A stretch of 64,000 nucleotides of DNA from Actinoplanes sp. NBC_00393 (GCF_036053395.1 NZ_CP107942.1:9022001-9086000), one strand, 5' to 3'; shown: positions 17,289 through 28,173, numbered from the stretch's first letter. Program-made: numbers and translations. Notes: generated by a model not told the origin, from the letters alone.

Positions 17289-18481
17289 ATGACGGAGCGG
17301 TCGCTCGCGCCCCGCAGGTACGCGGCGAACCAGCTGGAGAGATTGCGGATCCTGCTCGTCGAGGACGACGAGGGTGACGCCTTCCTGGTTCGCGAGCTGC
17401 TCAGTGAGGCCGAGGCGCCGTTCGATCTCACCGTGGCGAGCAGTCTGCGGGAGGCGCAGGACCTGCTGACCGGCATCGAGTGCATCCTGCTCGACCTGGG
17501 CCTGCCGGACGCGGAGGGCATCGACGGGCTGCGCAAGCTGCTCTCGGTCGCGGGCAGTGCCGCGGTCTGTGTGCTCACCGGGCGCTCCGACGAACACCTC
17601 GGTGTCCAGGCGGTCGCCGAGGGCGCCCAGGACTACCTGGTCAAGGGCCAGGTCGACGGCGTGTTGCTGATCCGCTCGCTGCGTTACGCGGTGGAGCGCA
17701 AGCGGGCCGACGAGAACGCCCGGCTGCTGCGCGAGGTGGAGCTGCGGCAGGCCGAGTCGGCCCGCCTCGAGCGTGGCCTGCTGCCCCAGCCGCTGATGCA
17801 GACCACCGAGGTGGCGGTCGAGCCGTTCTACCGGTCCGGGCGGGCGATGGGCCTGCTCGGCGGCGACTTCTACGACGTGGTGCAGGTCGGCGACGACCGG
17901 CTGCACGTGATCGTCGGCGACGTCTGTGGACACGGTGTGGACGAGGCCGCGCTGGGCGTCGAGCTCCGGGTGGCGTGGCGGGCCCTGGTGCTGGCCGGCG
18001 TCCCGGAGGAGCAGGTGCTGCCCTCGCTGGAGCAGGTGCTGATGTCGGAACGGCGGGCGCGGGAGGTGTTCGCCACGGTCGCGTCGGCGGTCATCGATCT
18101 TCCGGGCAACCGTGCAACCGTACGCCTGGCAGGTCACCCGCCCCCCGTGGTGCTCTCCGGGGGCAGGGTGGCACCCGTCGCCGCGCGTACCGGAATCGTC
18201 CTCGGGGTACGTCCTGCTCCCACACCCGCGACGGAGTTGGAGTTCACCGGCCATGACTGGTCCCTGCTGATGTACACCGACGGATTGATCGAGGGCCACA
18301 CCGGTGCCGGCAGCGAGCGGCTCGACGTGGATGGGCTCTGCAAACTGCTCGACGAGCCGGCCGCGCGGGACGTACCGATCCCGGCTCTTCCGGCGTGGCT
18401 GGTGGGCCGGGCCGACCAGGACAACGGCGGCCCGCTCACCGACGACGTCGCGATGCTGCTGATCTCCCGGGGCGGTGGCCG

Positions 18482-18485
<4 letters not shown>
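17289..18485 (+). CDS. Receiver-PP2C (SpoIIE/RsbU-like) serine phosphatase
   Basis: 398 residues. Receiver domain (about 15-130) with LLVEDDEGDAF, the phospho-acceptor Asp69 in ILLDLGLPD and Lys in DYLVKGQ; a helical linker (about 135-165); then a PP2C SpoIIE domain with LLPQPL, GGDFYD, VGDVCGHG, LMYTDGLIEG and DDVAMLL, which supply the metal-binding Asp residues. Enzymes of this kind dephosphorylate anti-anti-sigma (STAS) proteins and so switch on alternative sigma factors. The gene overlaps the following kinase gene by 4 bp (ATGA), so the phosphatase and kinase are translationally coupled. The ATG at 17289 has GGGGA 6-10 bases upstream. No STAS or anti-sigma gene is nearby, so its target is encoded elsewhere. 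Confidence 0.92.
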
Positions 18486-20073
<1,588 letters not shown>

Positions 20074-20077
<4 letters not shown>

Positions 20078-20526
20078 GCGTGACCCGGGAGAACGGGACG
20101 CCGATCGAGGTGCTGCTGGTCGAGGACGATCCGGGCGACGTCCTGATGACGCAGGAGGCGTTCGAGGAGCACAAGGTGCGCAACCGGCTCACCGTCGTCT
20201 CCGACGGCGCGGAGGCGCTCGCCTACCTGCGCCGCGAGGGTCAGTACACGAACGCCGTACGCCCCGATCTGATCCTGCTCGACCTGAACCTGCCGCGGCG
20301 GGACGGCCGGGAGGTGCTCGAGGAGATCAAGAAGGACGACGAGCTGGGCCGGATCCCGGTCGTCGTGCTCACCACCTCCTCGGCCGACGAGGACATCCTG
20401 CGCAGCTACCAGTTGCACGCGAACGCGTACGTGACCAAGCCGGTCGACTTCGAGCGGTTCATCGCGGTGATCCGCCAGATCGACGAGTTCTTCGTCAGCG
20501 TCGTGAAGTTGCCGCCGCGTGCTTGA
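20074..20526 (+). CDS. Single-domain response regulator, Rcp1-like
   Basis: 150 residues, a receiver domain only: [10 protein letters not shown] acidic pocket, phospho-acceptor Asp70 in [19 protein letters not shown] switch region and VTKPVDFE. There is no output domain, so it works by protein contact or as a phosphate shuttle. It begins with GTG inside the stop of the kinase gene (4-bp overlap), and its own last 8 bases overlap the inositol-monophosphatase gene. By family knowledge, Rcp1-type receivers pair with HisKA kinases of the kind encoded just before. Confidence 0.93.
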
Positions 20527-21328
20527 TCAGGTCGCCGAACTCGTCCGCGAGGTAGCTCAGACCATCGTCCTGCCCCGGTTCCAGCGGCTGGCCCACGACG
20601 AGGTGCAGCAGAAGGCGCCCGGTGACCTGGTCACCATCGCCGACCAGGAGTCCGAGCGGGCACTGAGCCGCGGTCTCACCGCGCTGCTGCCCGGCTCGGT
20701 GGTGGTCGGCGAGGAGGCGGTCGCGGCCGACCCGGCCGTGCGCGACCGGATCGGCGCCGGCGGGTCGGTGTGGATCGTCGACCCGGTCGATGGCACGAAC
20801 AACTTCGCGGCCGGCAAGACCCCGTTCTGCGTGATGGTCGCCCTGGTCACCGACGGTGAACAGGCGGCCGCCTGGATCCTCGACGTGGTCGGTGATCACC
20901 TCACGATCGCCGAGGCGGGCTCCGGCGCGTACCGGGACGGGGTCCGGGTCAAGACCCGGACCGACGATCCGGGCGCCGCGGGGCTGTACGGCGTCGTCTC
21001 GCACAAATACCTGCCCGAGGACCTGGGCGCCGAGGTGCGCAGGAACGCCGCCGGCCTGGGCGGTTTCACCGCCGGCAAGCACTGCGCGGGGTACGAGTAT
21101 CCGGCGATCGCCACCGACGAGCAGCAGTTCGGGATGTTCTGGCGGATCCTGCCCTGGGACCACACGCCCGGCTCGCTGATCGTCCGCGAGGCCGGCGGGG
21201 TGGTGCGCCACCTGGACGGCGTCGAGTACCGGCCGACGAACCACCAGCGCGGACTGCTGGTCGCCGCCAACGAGGAGATCTGGCACACCGCACAGGGCAC
21301 GCTCTTCCCGCAAGGGCCGCCCGCTTAA
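20519..21328 (+). CDS. Inositol monophosphatase-family phosphatase
   Basis: 269 residues. The family motifs are present: GEEAV (first metal-binding Glu), [12 protein letters not shown] (the two metal Asp residues) and [17 protein letters not shown] near the C-terminus. Members remove phosphate from inositol 1-phosphate, histidinol phosphate, fructose 1,6-bisphosphate or PAP; the substrate cannot be fixed from sequence. In actinomycetes inositol supply for phospholipids or mycothiol is a plausible role. It starts with GTG 8 bases inside the preceding receiver gene, so it is the last gene of the signalling operon, although a metabolic link is not evident. Confidence 0.9.
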   Translation: MLDQVAELVREVAQTIVLPRFQRLAHDEVQQKAPGDLVTIADQESERALSRGLTALLPGSVVVGEEAVAADPAVRDRIGAGGSVWIVDPVDGTNNFAAGKTPFCVMVALVTDGEQAAAWILDVVGDHLTIAEAGSGAYRDGVRVKTRTDDPGAAGLYGVVSHKYLPEDLGAEVRRNAAGLGGFTAGKHCAGYEYPAIATDEQQFGMFWRILPWDHTPGSLIVREAGGVVRHLDGVEYRPTNHQRGLLVAANEEIWHTAQGTLFPQGPPA

Positions 21329-21337
21329 GGTGCGAGC
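21326..21337 (+). promoter_or_regulatory. Leaderless promoter of the SDR gene
   Basis: TAAGGT at 21326-21331, 6 bases before ATG 21338. Its first three bases are the TAA stop of the phosphatase gene. Confidence 0.5.
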
Positions 21338-22111
21338 ATGACCTCGTACCTCGATGATCTTTTCGGGTTGAGCGGGCGGACCGCGGTGGTGACCGGCGGC
21401 AGCTCCGGGATCGGGCGCGCGATGGCGGTCGCGCTGGGGCGCGCCGGCGCGCGCATCGTGGTGGTGGCCCGGCGCGAAGCGCCGATGGCCGAGGTGGTGG
21501 CCGAGCTGCGCGGGCACGGCGCCGAGGCGGACGCGATCTCCGCCGACCTCGCGGACCGCACAGCCGTCAAGGCCGTCGCCACAAAGATCATTGAGGGGTA
21601 CGGGGAACCCGACATCCTGGTCAACTCGGCCGCGGTGAACCTGCGCCCGCCGCTCGACGAGCTCACCGACAACGACTGGGACGTGACGCTCGCCGCCAAC
21701 CTGACCGCGCCCTTCCTGCTCGGGCAGGCGTTCGGGCCGGCCATGGCCCGCCGCGGCTGGGGGCGGATCATCAACGTCGTCTCGCAGCAGGCGTTCCGGG
21801 CCTACGGCAACAGCGGCGCCTACGGGGCGGCGAAGGCGGGTCTCGTCGGGCTGACCCGCTCGCAAGCCGAGGCCTGGTCGCGGCAGGGGGTCTGCTGCAA
21901 CGCGGTCGCCCCGGGGGTGGTGCACACGCCGCTGACCGAGGCGGTGTTCACCGATCCCACGAAAGTGTCGGCGCACGCTGCTCGTACGATGATCGGCCGC
22001 AATGGTTTGCCGAGCGATTTCGCCGGATGTGCGGTTTTCCTGGCGAGTGGCGCCGGGCAAGCGGTAACCGGTCAGACACTCTTCGTCGACGGTGGGTACT
22101 CGGCCACCTGA
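21338..22111 (+). CDS. Short-chain dehydrogenase/reductase
   Basis: 257 residues, classical SDR fold: TGGSSGIGRAM NAD(P)-binding motif near residue 20, NSAAVN in place of NNAG, and the catalytic Tyr-Lys in YGAAKAG. The catalytic Ser position falls in the VVSQQ segment. The C-terminal VTGQTLFVDGGYS is usual. Arg residues after the first motif suggest NADP preference, an inference. The substrate is unknown. It lies 9 bp after the phosphatase gene but seems to have its own leaderless promoter. Confidence 0.9.
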   Translation: MTSYLDDLFGLSGRTAVVTGGSSGIGRAMAVALGRAGARIVVVARREAPMAEVVAELRGHGAEADAISADLADRTAVKAVATKIIEGYGEPDILVNSAAVNLRPPLDELTDNDWDVTLAANLTAPFLLGQAFGPAMARRGWGRIINVVSQQAFRAYGNSGAYGAAKAGLVGLTRSQAEAWSRQGVCCNAVAPGVVHTPLTEAVFTDPTKVSAHAARTMIGRNGLPSDFAGCAVFLASGAGQAVTGQTLFVDGGYSAT

Positions 22112-22174
22112 ACGATCTCCCTTTACCCAGGTCCGACACGGTAAAGTACCGGCGCTCAGGACTTGGAGGTATTC

Positions 22175-23179
22175 GTGGCGGCCACTCTCCCGCGCCGGTT
22201 CACCGCCCTGCTGGCGCTTCTCGCTGTCGCCGTCGCGATGGTGCCCGGAAGCCCCGCCGCAGCGGCGCCGAACGACCCTGAGGGCGGTTCGAAGAAGCTG
22301 CGCACCGCGCTGGAGACCGCCGCGAAGGGCTACGACCAGGCGAAGACGAAGCTAGCCGCCTCGAAGAAGCGGCAGAAGCAGCTGGCGCTCACCCTCAAGT
22401 CGTCCGAGGCGAGCGCCAAGGCGCTGACCGTGCAGGTCAACGAGGTGGCGAACCGGTCGTACCAGATGGGCCGGATCAGCACGGTGACGATGCTGCTCAA
22501 CAGCGCCTCCCCGGACGACTTCATCGACAAGGTGCAGAGCCTCGACGTGCTGGCCCAGGTGGACAGCGGCACGCTCGCCGAGTACCAGGACGACATCGCC
22601 ACCGCCAAGCAGGCCCAGATCGCGCTGGACGCCGAGATCGTCGAGCAGAAGCGGCAGGTCAACGTGATGGCCCGGAAGAAGCGCGAGGCGGAGATCGCGC
22701 TGGCCGAGGTCGGTGGCGGCGCGGCCGGTGGCTTCATCTCGGCGAACTCCCCGGCCGCCCAGCCGGCGCCGCGCAACTCCGACGGGTCCTGGCCGAAGGA
22801 GTCCTGCACGGTGAAGGACCCGACCTCCGGCGGGTGCATCACGCCGCGCACGCTGCACGCCTACCAGCAGGCGCGGGCCGACAGCTTCAAGCGGTACACG
22901 GTGTGCTGGAGCCAGCGGTCGTCGGGTGAACACCCCAAGGGCCGGGCCTGCGACTTCTCGTCGGCGACCGGGACGTTCAAGAACTCGGCGGCCACCGGGG
23001 AGGACAAGGCGTACGGCGACCGGCTGGCCGCCTACTTCGTCAAGAACGCCGACGAGCTCGGTGTGATGTATGTCATCTGGTACCGGCAGATCTGGATGAG
23101 CGGCAGCTGGCGGTCGTACAGCGCGAGCGGCGGGGCGGCCGCGGAGCACACCAACCACGTACACGTCTCGATGCTCTGA
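22175..23179 (+). CDS. Secreted coiled-coil protein with M15-like C-terminal domain
   Basis: 334 residues. A Sec signal peptide (residues 1-28, hydrophobic core, AAAA before cleavage) is followed by a long Lys/Ala/Gln-rich coiled coil (about 35-180) like those of cell-wall hydrolases, a flexible linker, and a C-terminal domain (about 215-334) with SSGEHPKGRACDFSS and HTNHVHVS. These two motifs match the metal-binding pattern of D-Ala-D-Ala peptidase M15-like and ARB_07466-type domains. A role at peptidoglycan is likely but unproven. GTG at 22175 is chosen because GGAGG lies 5 bases upstream and the signal peptide then begins correctly. A TAAAGT box at 22142-22147 may be the -10. A hairpin terminator follows. 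Confidence 0.85.
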   Translation: MAATLPRRFTALLALLAVAVAMVPGSPAAAAPNDPEGGSKKLRTALETAAKGYDQAKTKLAASKKRQKQLALTLKSSEASAKALTVQVNEVANRSYQMGRISTVTMLLNSASPDDFIDKVQSLDVLAQVDSGTLAEYQDDIATAKQAQIALDAEIVEQKRQVNVMARKKREAEIALAEVGGGAAGGFISANSPAAQPAPRNSDGSWPKESCTVKDPTSGGCITPRTLHAYQQARADSFKRYTVCWSQRSSGEHPKGRACDFSSATGTFKNSAATGEDKAYGDRLAAYFVKNADELGVMYVIWYRQIWMSGSWRSYSASGGAAAEHTNHVHVSML

Positions 23180-23205
23180 ACCCGCCCGCACCTGGGCGGG
23201 CGGGT
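23180..23205 (+). terminator. Hairpin terminator
   Basis: 10-bp arms (23180-23189 and 23196-23205) with a 6-base loop, directly after the stop of the secreted protein gene. No T tract. Confidence 0.65.
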
Positions 23206-23211
23206 CCGGGA

Positions 23212-23225
23212 TAGCGTTTCCGGTC
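23212..23225 (+). promoter_or_regulatory. Leaderless promoter of the deaminase gene
   Basis: TAGCGT at 23212-23217, 8 bases before ATG 23226. Confidence 0.5.
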
Positions 23226-23663
23226 ATGGACGATGAGCGGTGGATGCGGCGTGCGGTCGAACTGACCCACCTCTGCCCCCGGTCCGAGACCGCCTTCGCT
23301 GTCGGGGCGGTGATCGTCTCCTCCGGGGAGGAGATCGCCTCGGGGTATTCGCGGGACACCGATCCGTACGTGCATGCCGAGGAGTCGGCCCTGCTCAAGG
23401 TGGCCGGCGACGAGCGGCTGCGCGACGCCACGCTCTACAGCACCCTGGAGCCGTGCTCGAAGCGGAGCAGCCGGCCGCACGCCACCTGTGTGAGCCTGAT
23501 CATCGCGGCCGGGATCCCGCGCGTGGTGATCGCCTGGCGCGAGCCGGACATCTTCGTCACCTGCGAGGGCATCGCCCTGCTGACCGGCGCGGGCATCGAG
23601 GTCGTCGAGTTGCCGGAGTTCGCCGGGCCGGCCATGGAAGCGAACGCGCACCTGATCCGCTGA
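23226..23663 (+). CDS. RibD-like cytidine/deoxycytidylate deaminase-fold protein
   Basis: 145 residues. The zinc and catalytic motifs of the deaminase superfamily are present: HAEES (zinc His and catalytic Glu) and STLEPCSKRSS...HATC (two zinc Cys). The spacing and TLEPC form are closest to the deaminase half of RibD, which acts in riboflavin synthesis, but no reductase domain is attached and no rib genes are nearby. It may deaminate a pyrimidine or a riboflavin-like intermediate. It has its own leaderless promoter after the terminator of the preceding gene. Confidence 0.85.
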   Translation: MDDERWMRRAVELTHLCPRSETAFAVGAVIVSSGEEIASGYSRDTDPYVHAEESALLKVAGDERLRDATLYSTLEPCSKRSSRPHATCVSLIIAAGIPRVVIAWREPDIFVTCEGIALLTGAGIEVVELPEFAGPAMEANAHLIR

Positions 23664-23701
23664 GCGGCCTGTCGATGCGGTCCGGGTTCAGCGAGCGCCG
23701 G

Positions 23702-23714
23702 TAGCATCCCGGCG
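23702..23714 (+). promoter_or_regulatory. Leaderless promoter
   Basis: TAGCAT at 23702-23707, 7 bases before ATG 23715. Confidence 0.5.
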
Positions 23715-25211
23715 ATGGAAACTGCGCCGCGCCCTCTCCCCTCGGCCCTGGCGACCGCCCTCGCGTTCGGATCCAGCGGCGCCGTCCTGGTCCTCGAGAT
23801 CGTCGCGCTGCGGCTGGTCGGTCCGTACGTCGGGGTCACCCTGCAGGTCAGCAGCTCGGTCATCGGGGTGGCGCTGGCGGCGATCGCGTACGGCGCGTGG
23901 CTCGGTGGGCGCCTGGCCGACCGGTTCGACCCGCGGGCACTGCTCGCGCCGGCCCTGATCCTGGGCGCCATCGGTACGGCCGTGACCCTCCCGCTAGTCC
24001 GCTGGGGTGGGGAACTGCTGCGTGGCGGAGCCGCCCCCGCTGTCCTGATGCTCGCCGCCCTGGCCGTCTTCCTGCCCGCCCTGGTGCTCTCCACGATCGC
24101 GCCGATGGTCGTGAAACTGCAGCTCGGCGACCTGCGCAAGGCGGGCACCGTGGTGGGCCGGCTGTCCAGCATCGGCACCCTCGGGGCGATCACCGCGACC
24201 CTGGTCACCGGGTTCGTCTTCGTGGCGGCGCTGCCGAGCAGTGTGATCGTTCTCAGCCTGGCGGTGCTGCTGGCGGTGTCCGGGCTGGCCCTCGGCTGGT
24301 GGTTGCGCGCTTCTCGGCTGCCCGGATCGCCGCGAACCCGGGCCGCCCTGGTCGCGGTGGGACTGGTCGGGGCCGGGCTGGGGGCGGCCTCACCGACACC
24401 CTGTGACGCGGAGACGGCGTATCACTGCGCGGCGGTCGTCGAGGACCCGGAGCGGCCTACCGGGCGCACTCTGATGCTCAATTCGGCGCGGCACTCGTAC
24501 GTCGATCTGGACGACCCGCTGCACCTGGAGTTCGAATACGTCCAGTGGATCGCGGCGGTGGCCGACGTCCTCAAATCCCCGGACTCTCCCGTCGACGCGC
24601 TGCACCTGGGCGGTGGCGGCTTCACCGTGCCGAACTACCTGCGGGCCACCCGGCCCGGAAGCCGGCAGTACGTGCTCGAACTCGACGGCGGCCTGGTCAC
24701 CCTGGACCGGGAGAAGCTCGGCCTGACCACCGGCGACGACCTGCAGGTCGAGGTCGGTGACGCCCGGGTCGGCCTGGCCGGGCGGCCGACCGCGAGCTAC
24801 GACCTGGTGGTGGGAGACGCGTTCGGGCATCTGGTGGTGCCCTGGCACCTGGCCACCCGCGAGATGGCGGCCGACGTCGCCCGGGTGCTGCGGCCCGCCG
24901 GTGTGTACGCCCAGAACGTGATCGACTACCCGCCCAACCGGTTCATCAAGGCCGAGATCGCGACGGTCGCCGCAGCGTTCCCGCACGTCGCGTTGATCGC
25001 CCCGCCGGACGCGCTCGCCGGTGGGACCGGGTCGAACTTCGTCATCGTCGCGTCCCGTGATCCGCTGCCCCTCGACGCCGTCCGGACCCGTCTCACCGAG
25101 GTGAAGAACCCGGTCAAGCTGCTGTCCGGCGCTGAGCTCGACGAGTTCGTGGGCGACGCCGAGGTGCTGACCGACGACTACGCGCCGGTGGACCAACTTC
25201 TCGCCGGCTGA
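23715..25211 (+). CDS. Fused membrane / spermidine synthase-like protein
   Basis: 498 residues. The N-terminal ~225 residues form about seven TM helices of the kind found in fused MFS/spermidine synthases (EIVALRLVGPYVG near the start, GGRLADRFDPR). The C-terminal ~260 residues are a Rossmann methyltransferase-like domain: LHLGGGGFTVP, VLELDGGLV and VVGDAFGHLVVPWHL, the last at the position of the catalytic Asp of polyamine synthases. Family members are annotated as spermidine synthases, but many lack the full active site, so real aminopropyl transfer is uncertain. It stands alone with its own leaderless promoter. Confidence 0.85.
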   Translation: METAPRPLPSALATALAFGSSGAVLVLEIVALRLVGPYVGVTLQVSSSVIGVALAAIAYGAWLGGRLADRFDPRALLAPALILGAIGTAVTLPLVRWGGELLRGGAAPAVLMLAALAVFLPALVLSTIAPMVVKLQLGDLRKAGTVVGRLSSIGTLGAITATLVTGFVFVAALPSSVIVLSLAVLLAVSGLALGWWLRASRLPGSPRTRAALVAVGLVGAGLGAASPTPCDAETAYHCAAVVEDPERPTGRTLMLNSARHSYVDLDDPLHLEFEYVQWIAAVADVLKSPDSPVDALHLGGGGFTVPNYLRATRPGSRQYVLELDGGLVTLDREKLGLTTGDDLQVEVGDARVGLAGRPTASYDLVVGDAFGHLVVPWHLATREMAADVARVLRPAGVYAQNVIDYPPNRFIKAEIATVAAAFPHVALIAPPDALAGGTGSNFVIVASRDPLPLDAVRTRLTEVKNPVKLLSGAELDEFVGDAEVLTDDYAPVDQLLAG

Positions 25212-25275
25212 CGGTTTAGCCGCGGGTTTTCGGTGTGCGGCACCGGCGGCGATCCGCGCGGGCGAGAATCGGCGC

Positions 25276-27252
25276 ATGGGGCGTACGGAGCAAAACGGTT
25301 ATTTCCGTATTGCTGGGCGCTATCGCCTGATCGAGAAACTCGGCACCGGCGGCATGTCGGTGGTCTGGCGCGGCTACGACGAGATCCTCGGGCGCGACGT
25401 CGCGGTCAAGGTGCTGTCGCCGCGGCTCGCCGAGGACCGGGCCTTCCGGGACCGGCTGCGGCAGGAGGCGCTCGCGGCCGCCCGGCTCTGCCACCCGCAC
25501 ATCACCGGAATCCACGACTTCGGCGAGGCGCCGATCTCGGACCGGCTCACCGTGCCCTTCGTGGTCATGGAACTCAACGACGGCGAGTCCGTCGGCGCGC
25601 GCATCAGCCGGCAAGGCTCCCTGGACTGGCGGGAAGCCGTCATGATCACCGCCGAGGTGGCGTCGGCGCTGGCCACCGCACATGCCCGCGGCGTGGTGCA
25701 CCGGGACGTCACCCCGGCCAACGTGATGCTGACCGGCGCCGGAGCGAAAGTCGTCGACTTCGGCATCTCCGCAGCGATCGGGCAGCGGGACGCGGCCCCG
25801 GACGGCAGCCTCCTCGGCACCCCCGCCTACCTCGCCCCGGAACGGCTCGGCGGCGCCTCCGTCTCGCCGGGCACCGACGTGTACGCCCTCGGCCTCCTGC
25901 TGTACCGCGCCCTCACCGGCCGGCTGCCCTGGTCGGCGGAGACCACTGCGGAGGCACTGCGCGCCCATCTGTACGCGGACCCCGCACCGATCCCCGACCT
26001 CCCGGGCCTGCCGGCGGCGGTCGCGGACCTGTGCATGCGCTGCCTCGCGAAGAACCCGGTGGACCGCCCGGGGGCGGCCGAGGTCGCCCGCTCTTTCGCG
26101 GCGACCGTCGGGGTACGGGCGATCATCCCACCCCTGCGCCCGGGCGAAAGGACCGCTGGTGGCCCGGTGGCGCGTGCGGTCGTACCGATCCCGATCCCGG
26201 CCTCCTCCCCGGCCCCGGCCTCCGCCTCCGCCCCGGCCTCCGCCTCCGCCCCGGCCTCCGCCTCCGCCCCGGCCTCCGCCTCCGCCCCGGCCTCCGCCTC
26301 CGCCCCGGCCTCCGCCTCCGCCCCGGCCGAGCCGCATCGCCGCCTGCCCGCCGCAGCCCTCCTGCTGCGGCGTCTCCTCCTCCCCAGCTCAGCCTTTTCC
26401 GCCGTGGCGCTCGCCCTGCGTGGCCTTCCCTCCGGCGCTGCTGTCGGCGCTTCCTCGCGCGAGCTTCTCCATTCCTGCCGCGCCCGAACCGCGAAGGCCC
26501 GGCTGCGTGCCGGTCTCAAAATCGGAACCGCGCTGCGGATGGGCTCCGTCCGCCCACTCGGTGGCGGCCTGTTCGTCAACCGCCGTTCCCGCGGCCACCG
26601 GCGTCCGGCGATCGCCGCCCTCGCCACCGTCATCCTGCTGGCCGCCACCGCGCTCGGCTGGTCGGCTCTGCGCGAAGCCGAAGACGCCGACCGAACCCAC
26701 ACCACAGCAGCAGGCGCGGACGGCCCGGCGGTTGGCTCCGCAGCCGCCGGCGGCACGCGCCGCCCACGGTGCGCCGTCCGATACGAGATCCGGCACGACT
26801 CCGGCTCCGAGTTCGAAGCCCGGCTGACCGTGTCCGCCACCCCCGACCAGGGCCCGGGCTGGCGCGTCGAATTCACCTATCCCGGCTCCCAGCGCCTCAC
26901 CCCCCTGCCGAAGACGGTCGAACAACACGGCCGCCGCGTGTCGGTGACCGGCAAGGGGCGATCCCGCATGATCACCCTGCACGGCGAGTACCGCGACCGG
27001 AACCCACTGCCCCTCTCCTTCGCCCTGAACGACCAGACCTGCCGCGCCGAGGTGCTGGGCAGCATCGACCCGGGCGCCCTCAAGAACAACTCGGTGAGCG
27101 CGACGGTCGACGAAGCCCCACCCGCTCCCAAGCGCAAGCGGTCCACGCCCCGGCGCGACAGCAAGCCCCGCAAACCGGTGACCGAGGTCCCCAGCGGCCA
27201 CGCTCCCGCCCCCGCCTCGAAAGACACCCCCGGCTTCTCACTGGCCCTGTGA
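25276..27252 (+). CDS. Membrane Ser/Thr protein kinase with extracellular CBM2-like domain
   Basis: 658 residues. The kinase domain (about 12-270) has GTGGMSVVWRG, VAVKVL, HRDVTPANV, VDFGIS and GTPAYLAPERL. The catalytic-loop Lys after HRD is Thr here (HRDVT rather than HRDVK), a notable change although the catalytic Asp is kept. A linker contains about six copies of an 18-bp repeat (PASASA), then a basic juxtamembrane segment, a TM helix (about 445-468), and an outside domain (about 498-590) bounded by two Cys with WRVEFTYPG, resembling cellulose-binding family 2 modules. It may sense a wall or polysaccharide ligand. A GAGAAT box 6 bases before the ATG could be the promoter. No ribosome site is seen. 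Confidence 0.9.
   Translation: MGRTEQNGYFRIAGRYRLIEKLGTGGMSVVWRGYDEILGRDVAVKVLSPRLAEDRAFRDRLRQEALAAARLCHPHITGIHDFGEAPISDRLTVPFVVMELNDGESVGARISRQGSLDWREAVMITAEVASALATAHARGVVHRDVTPANVMLTGAGAKVVDFGISAAIGQRDAAPDGSLLGTPAYLAPERLGGASVSPGTDVYALGLLLYRALTGRLPWSAETTAEALRAHLYADPAPIPDLPGLPAAVADLCMRCLAKNPVDRPGAAEVARSFAATVGVRAIIPPLRPGERTAGGPVARAVVPIPIPASSPAPASASAPASASAPASASAPASASAPASASAPASASAPAEPHRRLPAAALLLRRLLLPSSAFSAVALALRGLPSGAAVGASSRELLHSCRARTAKARLRAGLKIGTALRMGSVRPLGGGLFVNRRSRGHRRPAIAALATVILLAATALGWSALREAEDADRTHTTAAGADGPAVGSAAAGGTRRPRCAVRYEIRHDSGSEFEARLTVSATPDQGPGWRVEFTYPGSQRLTPLPKTVEQHGRRVSVTGKGRSRMITLHGEYRDRNPLPLSFALNDQTCRAEVLGSIDPGALKNNSVSATVDEAPPAPKRKRSTPRRDSKPRKPVTEVPSGHAPAPASKDTPGFSLAL
26213..26328 (+). 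repeat. 18-bp tandem repeat inside the kinase gene
   Basis: About 6.4 near-identical copies of an 18-bp unit, coding the hexapeptide PASASA in the cytoplasmic linker. The period keeps the frame, so copy number can vary without breaking the gene. Confidence 0.95.
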
Positions 27253-27269
27253 CCGCAGTCGGCCGCCGA

Positions 27270-27282
27270 TAGGGTCGATCCC
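27270..27282 (+). promoter_or_regulatory. Leaderless promoter
   Basis: TAGGGT at 27270-27275, 7 bases before ATG 27283; TGTGAC 16 bases upstream of the box may be a -35. Confidence 0.5.
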
Positions 27283-28008
27283 ATGACGAGACTCGCAGTG
27301 GTCACCGGCGGCGGAACCGGGATCGGCAAGGCGACGGCCGGCATGCTCGCCGGCGAAGGCTTCGACGTGATCATCGTCGGCCGCCGTCCCGAGGTGCTCG
27401 CCGACGCGGTGAAGTGGATCGGCCCGCAGGCCAGCGCCGTGACCGCGGACGTCGCCGACCCGGCCCAGATCCCCGCCGTGGTCGAGGCCGTTGCCGGGCG
27501 CCCACTCGACGTGCTGATCAACAACGCCGGCGCGTTCATCGCCGGCGACGAGGACACCCTCGACGGCGTGGCCGCCCGCTGGCGGGCCAACCTCGACTCC
27601 AACGTGCTCACCGCGGTACTCATGACCACCGCACTGCTGCCCCGACTCCGCCGCCCCGGCGGCAAAATCATCCTGACCAGCTCGATCGCGGCCCAGCGTG
27701 GCGGCGGCGGGCCCTACTCCGCGGCCAAGGCGGCACTGCACGGGTACGCCCTGGATCTCGCCACCCGTCTCGGCGGTGAGGGGATCACGGCCAACGTGAT
27801 CTCGCCCGGCTACATCGCCGACAGCGAGTTCTTCCTCGGCCGGATGACGCCGGAAGGCCACCAGAGCCGGGTCGACGCCACGCTGGTGAAGCGCGCCGGC
27901 ATGCCCGACGACATCGCCGAAGCCGTCCGCTGGCTGGTCGGCCCCGGCGGCAGCTTCGTCACCGGCCAAATCATCAACGTCAACGGCGGCTCCGTCCTGG
28001 GCCGCTGA
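27283..28008 (+). CDS. Short-chain dehydrogenase/reductase
   Basis: 241 residues, classical SDR: TGGGTGIGKAT near the start, INNAG, catalytic Ser in ILTSSIAA and Tyr-Lys in YSAAKAALHG, C-terminal VTGQIINVNGG. The segment GRRP after the second strand suggests NADP binding, an inference. It is not closely alike to the SDR at 21338. The substrate is unknown. It is monocistronic by position, convergent with the DUF3052 gene 165 bp away. Confidence 0.9.
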   Translation: MTRLAVVTGGGTGIGKATAGMLAGEGFDVIIVGRRPEVLADAVKWIGPQASAVTADVADPAQIPAVVEAVAGRPLDVLINNAGAFIAGDEDTLDGVAARWRANLDSNVLTAVLMTTALLPRLRRPGGKIILTSSIAAQRGGGGPYSAAKAALHGYALDLATRLGGEGITANVISPGYIADSEFFLGRMTPEGHQSRVDATLVKRAGMPDDIAEAVRWLVGPGGSFVTGQIINVNGGSVLGR

Positions 28009-28173
28009 GCCCCGCAGCGGTCACCCACGGCCCGGCGTCCTCACGCCGCTCCGCGTGAGCCGCTTGCCCGCAGCCACCTGCCTACGCCGCGCCGCGCCTG
28101 CAGTCACCTGCTCGCAGCCACTGCTTGCGCTGAGCCGCGTCCGCGGCCACATGCCGCGCCGCGCCGTGCCGTC

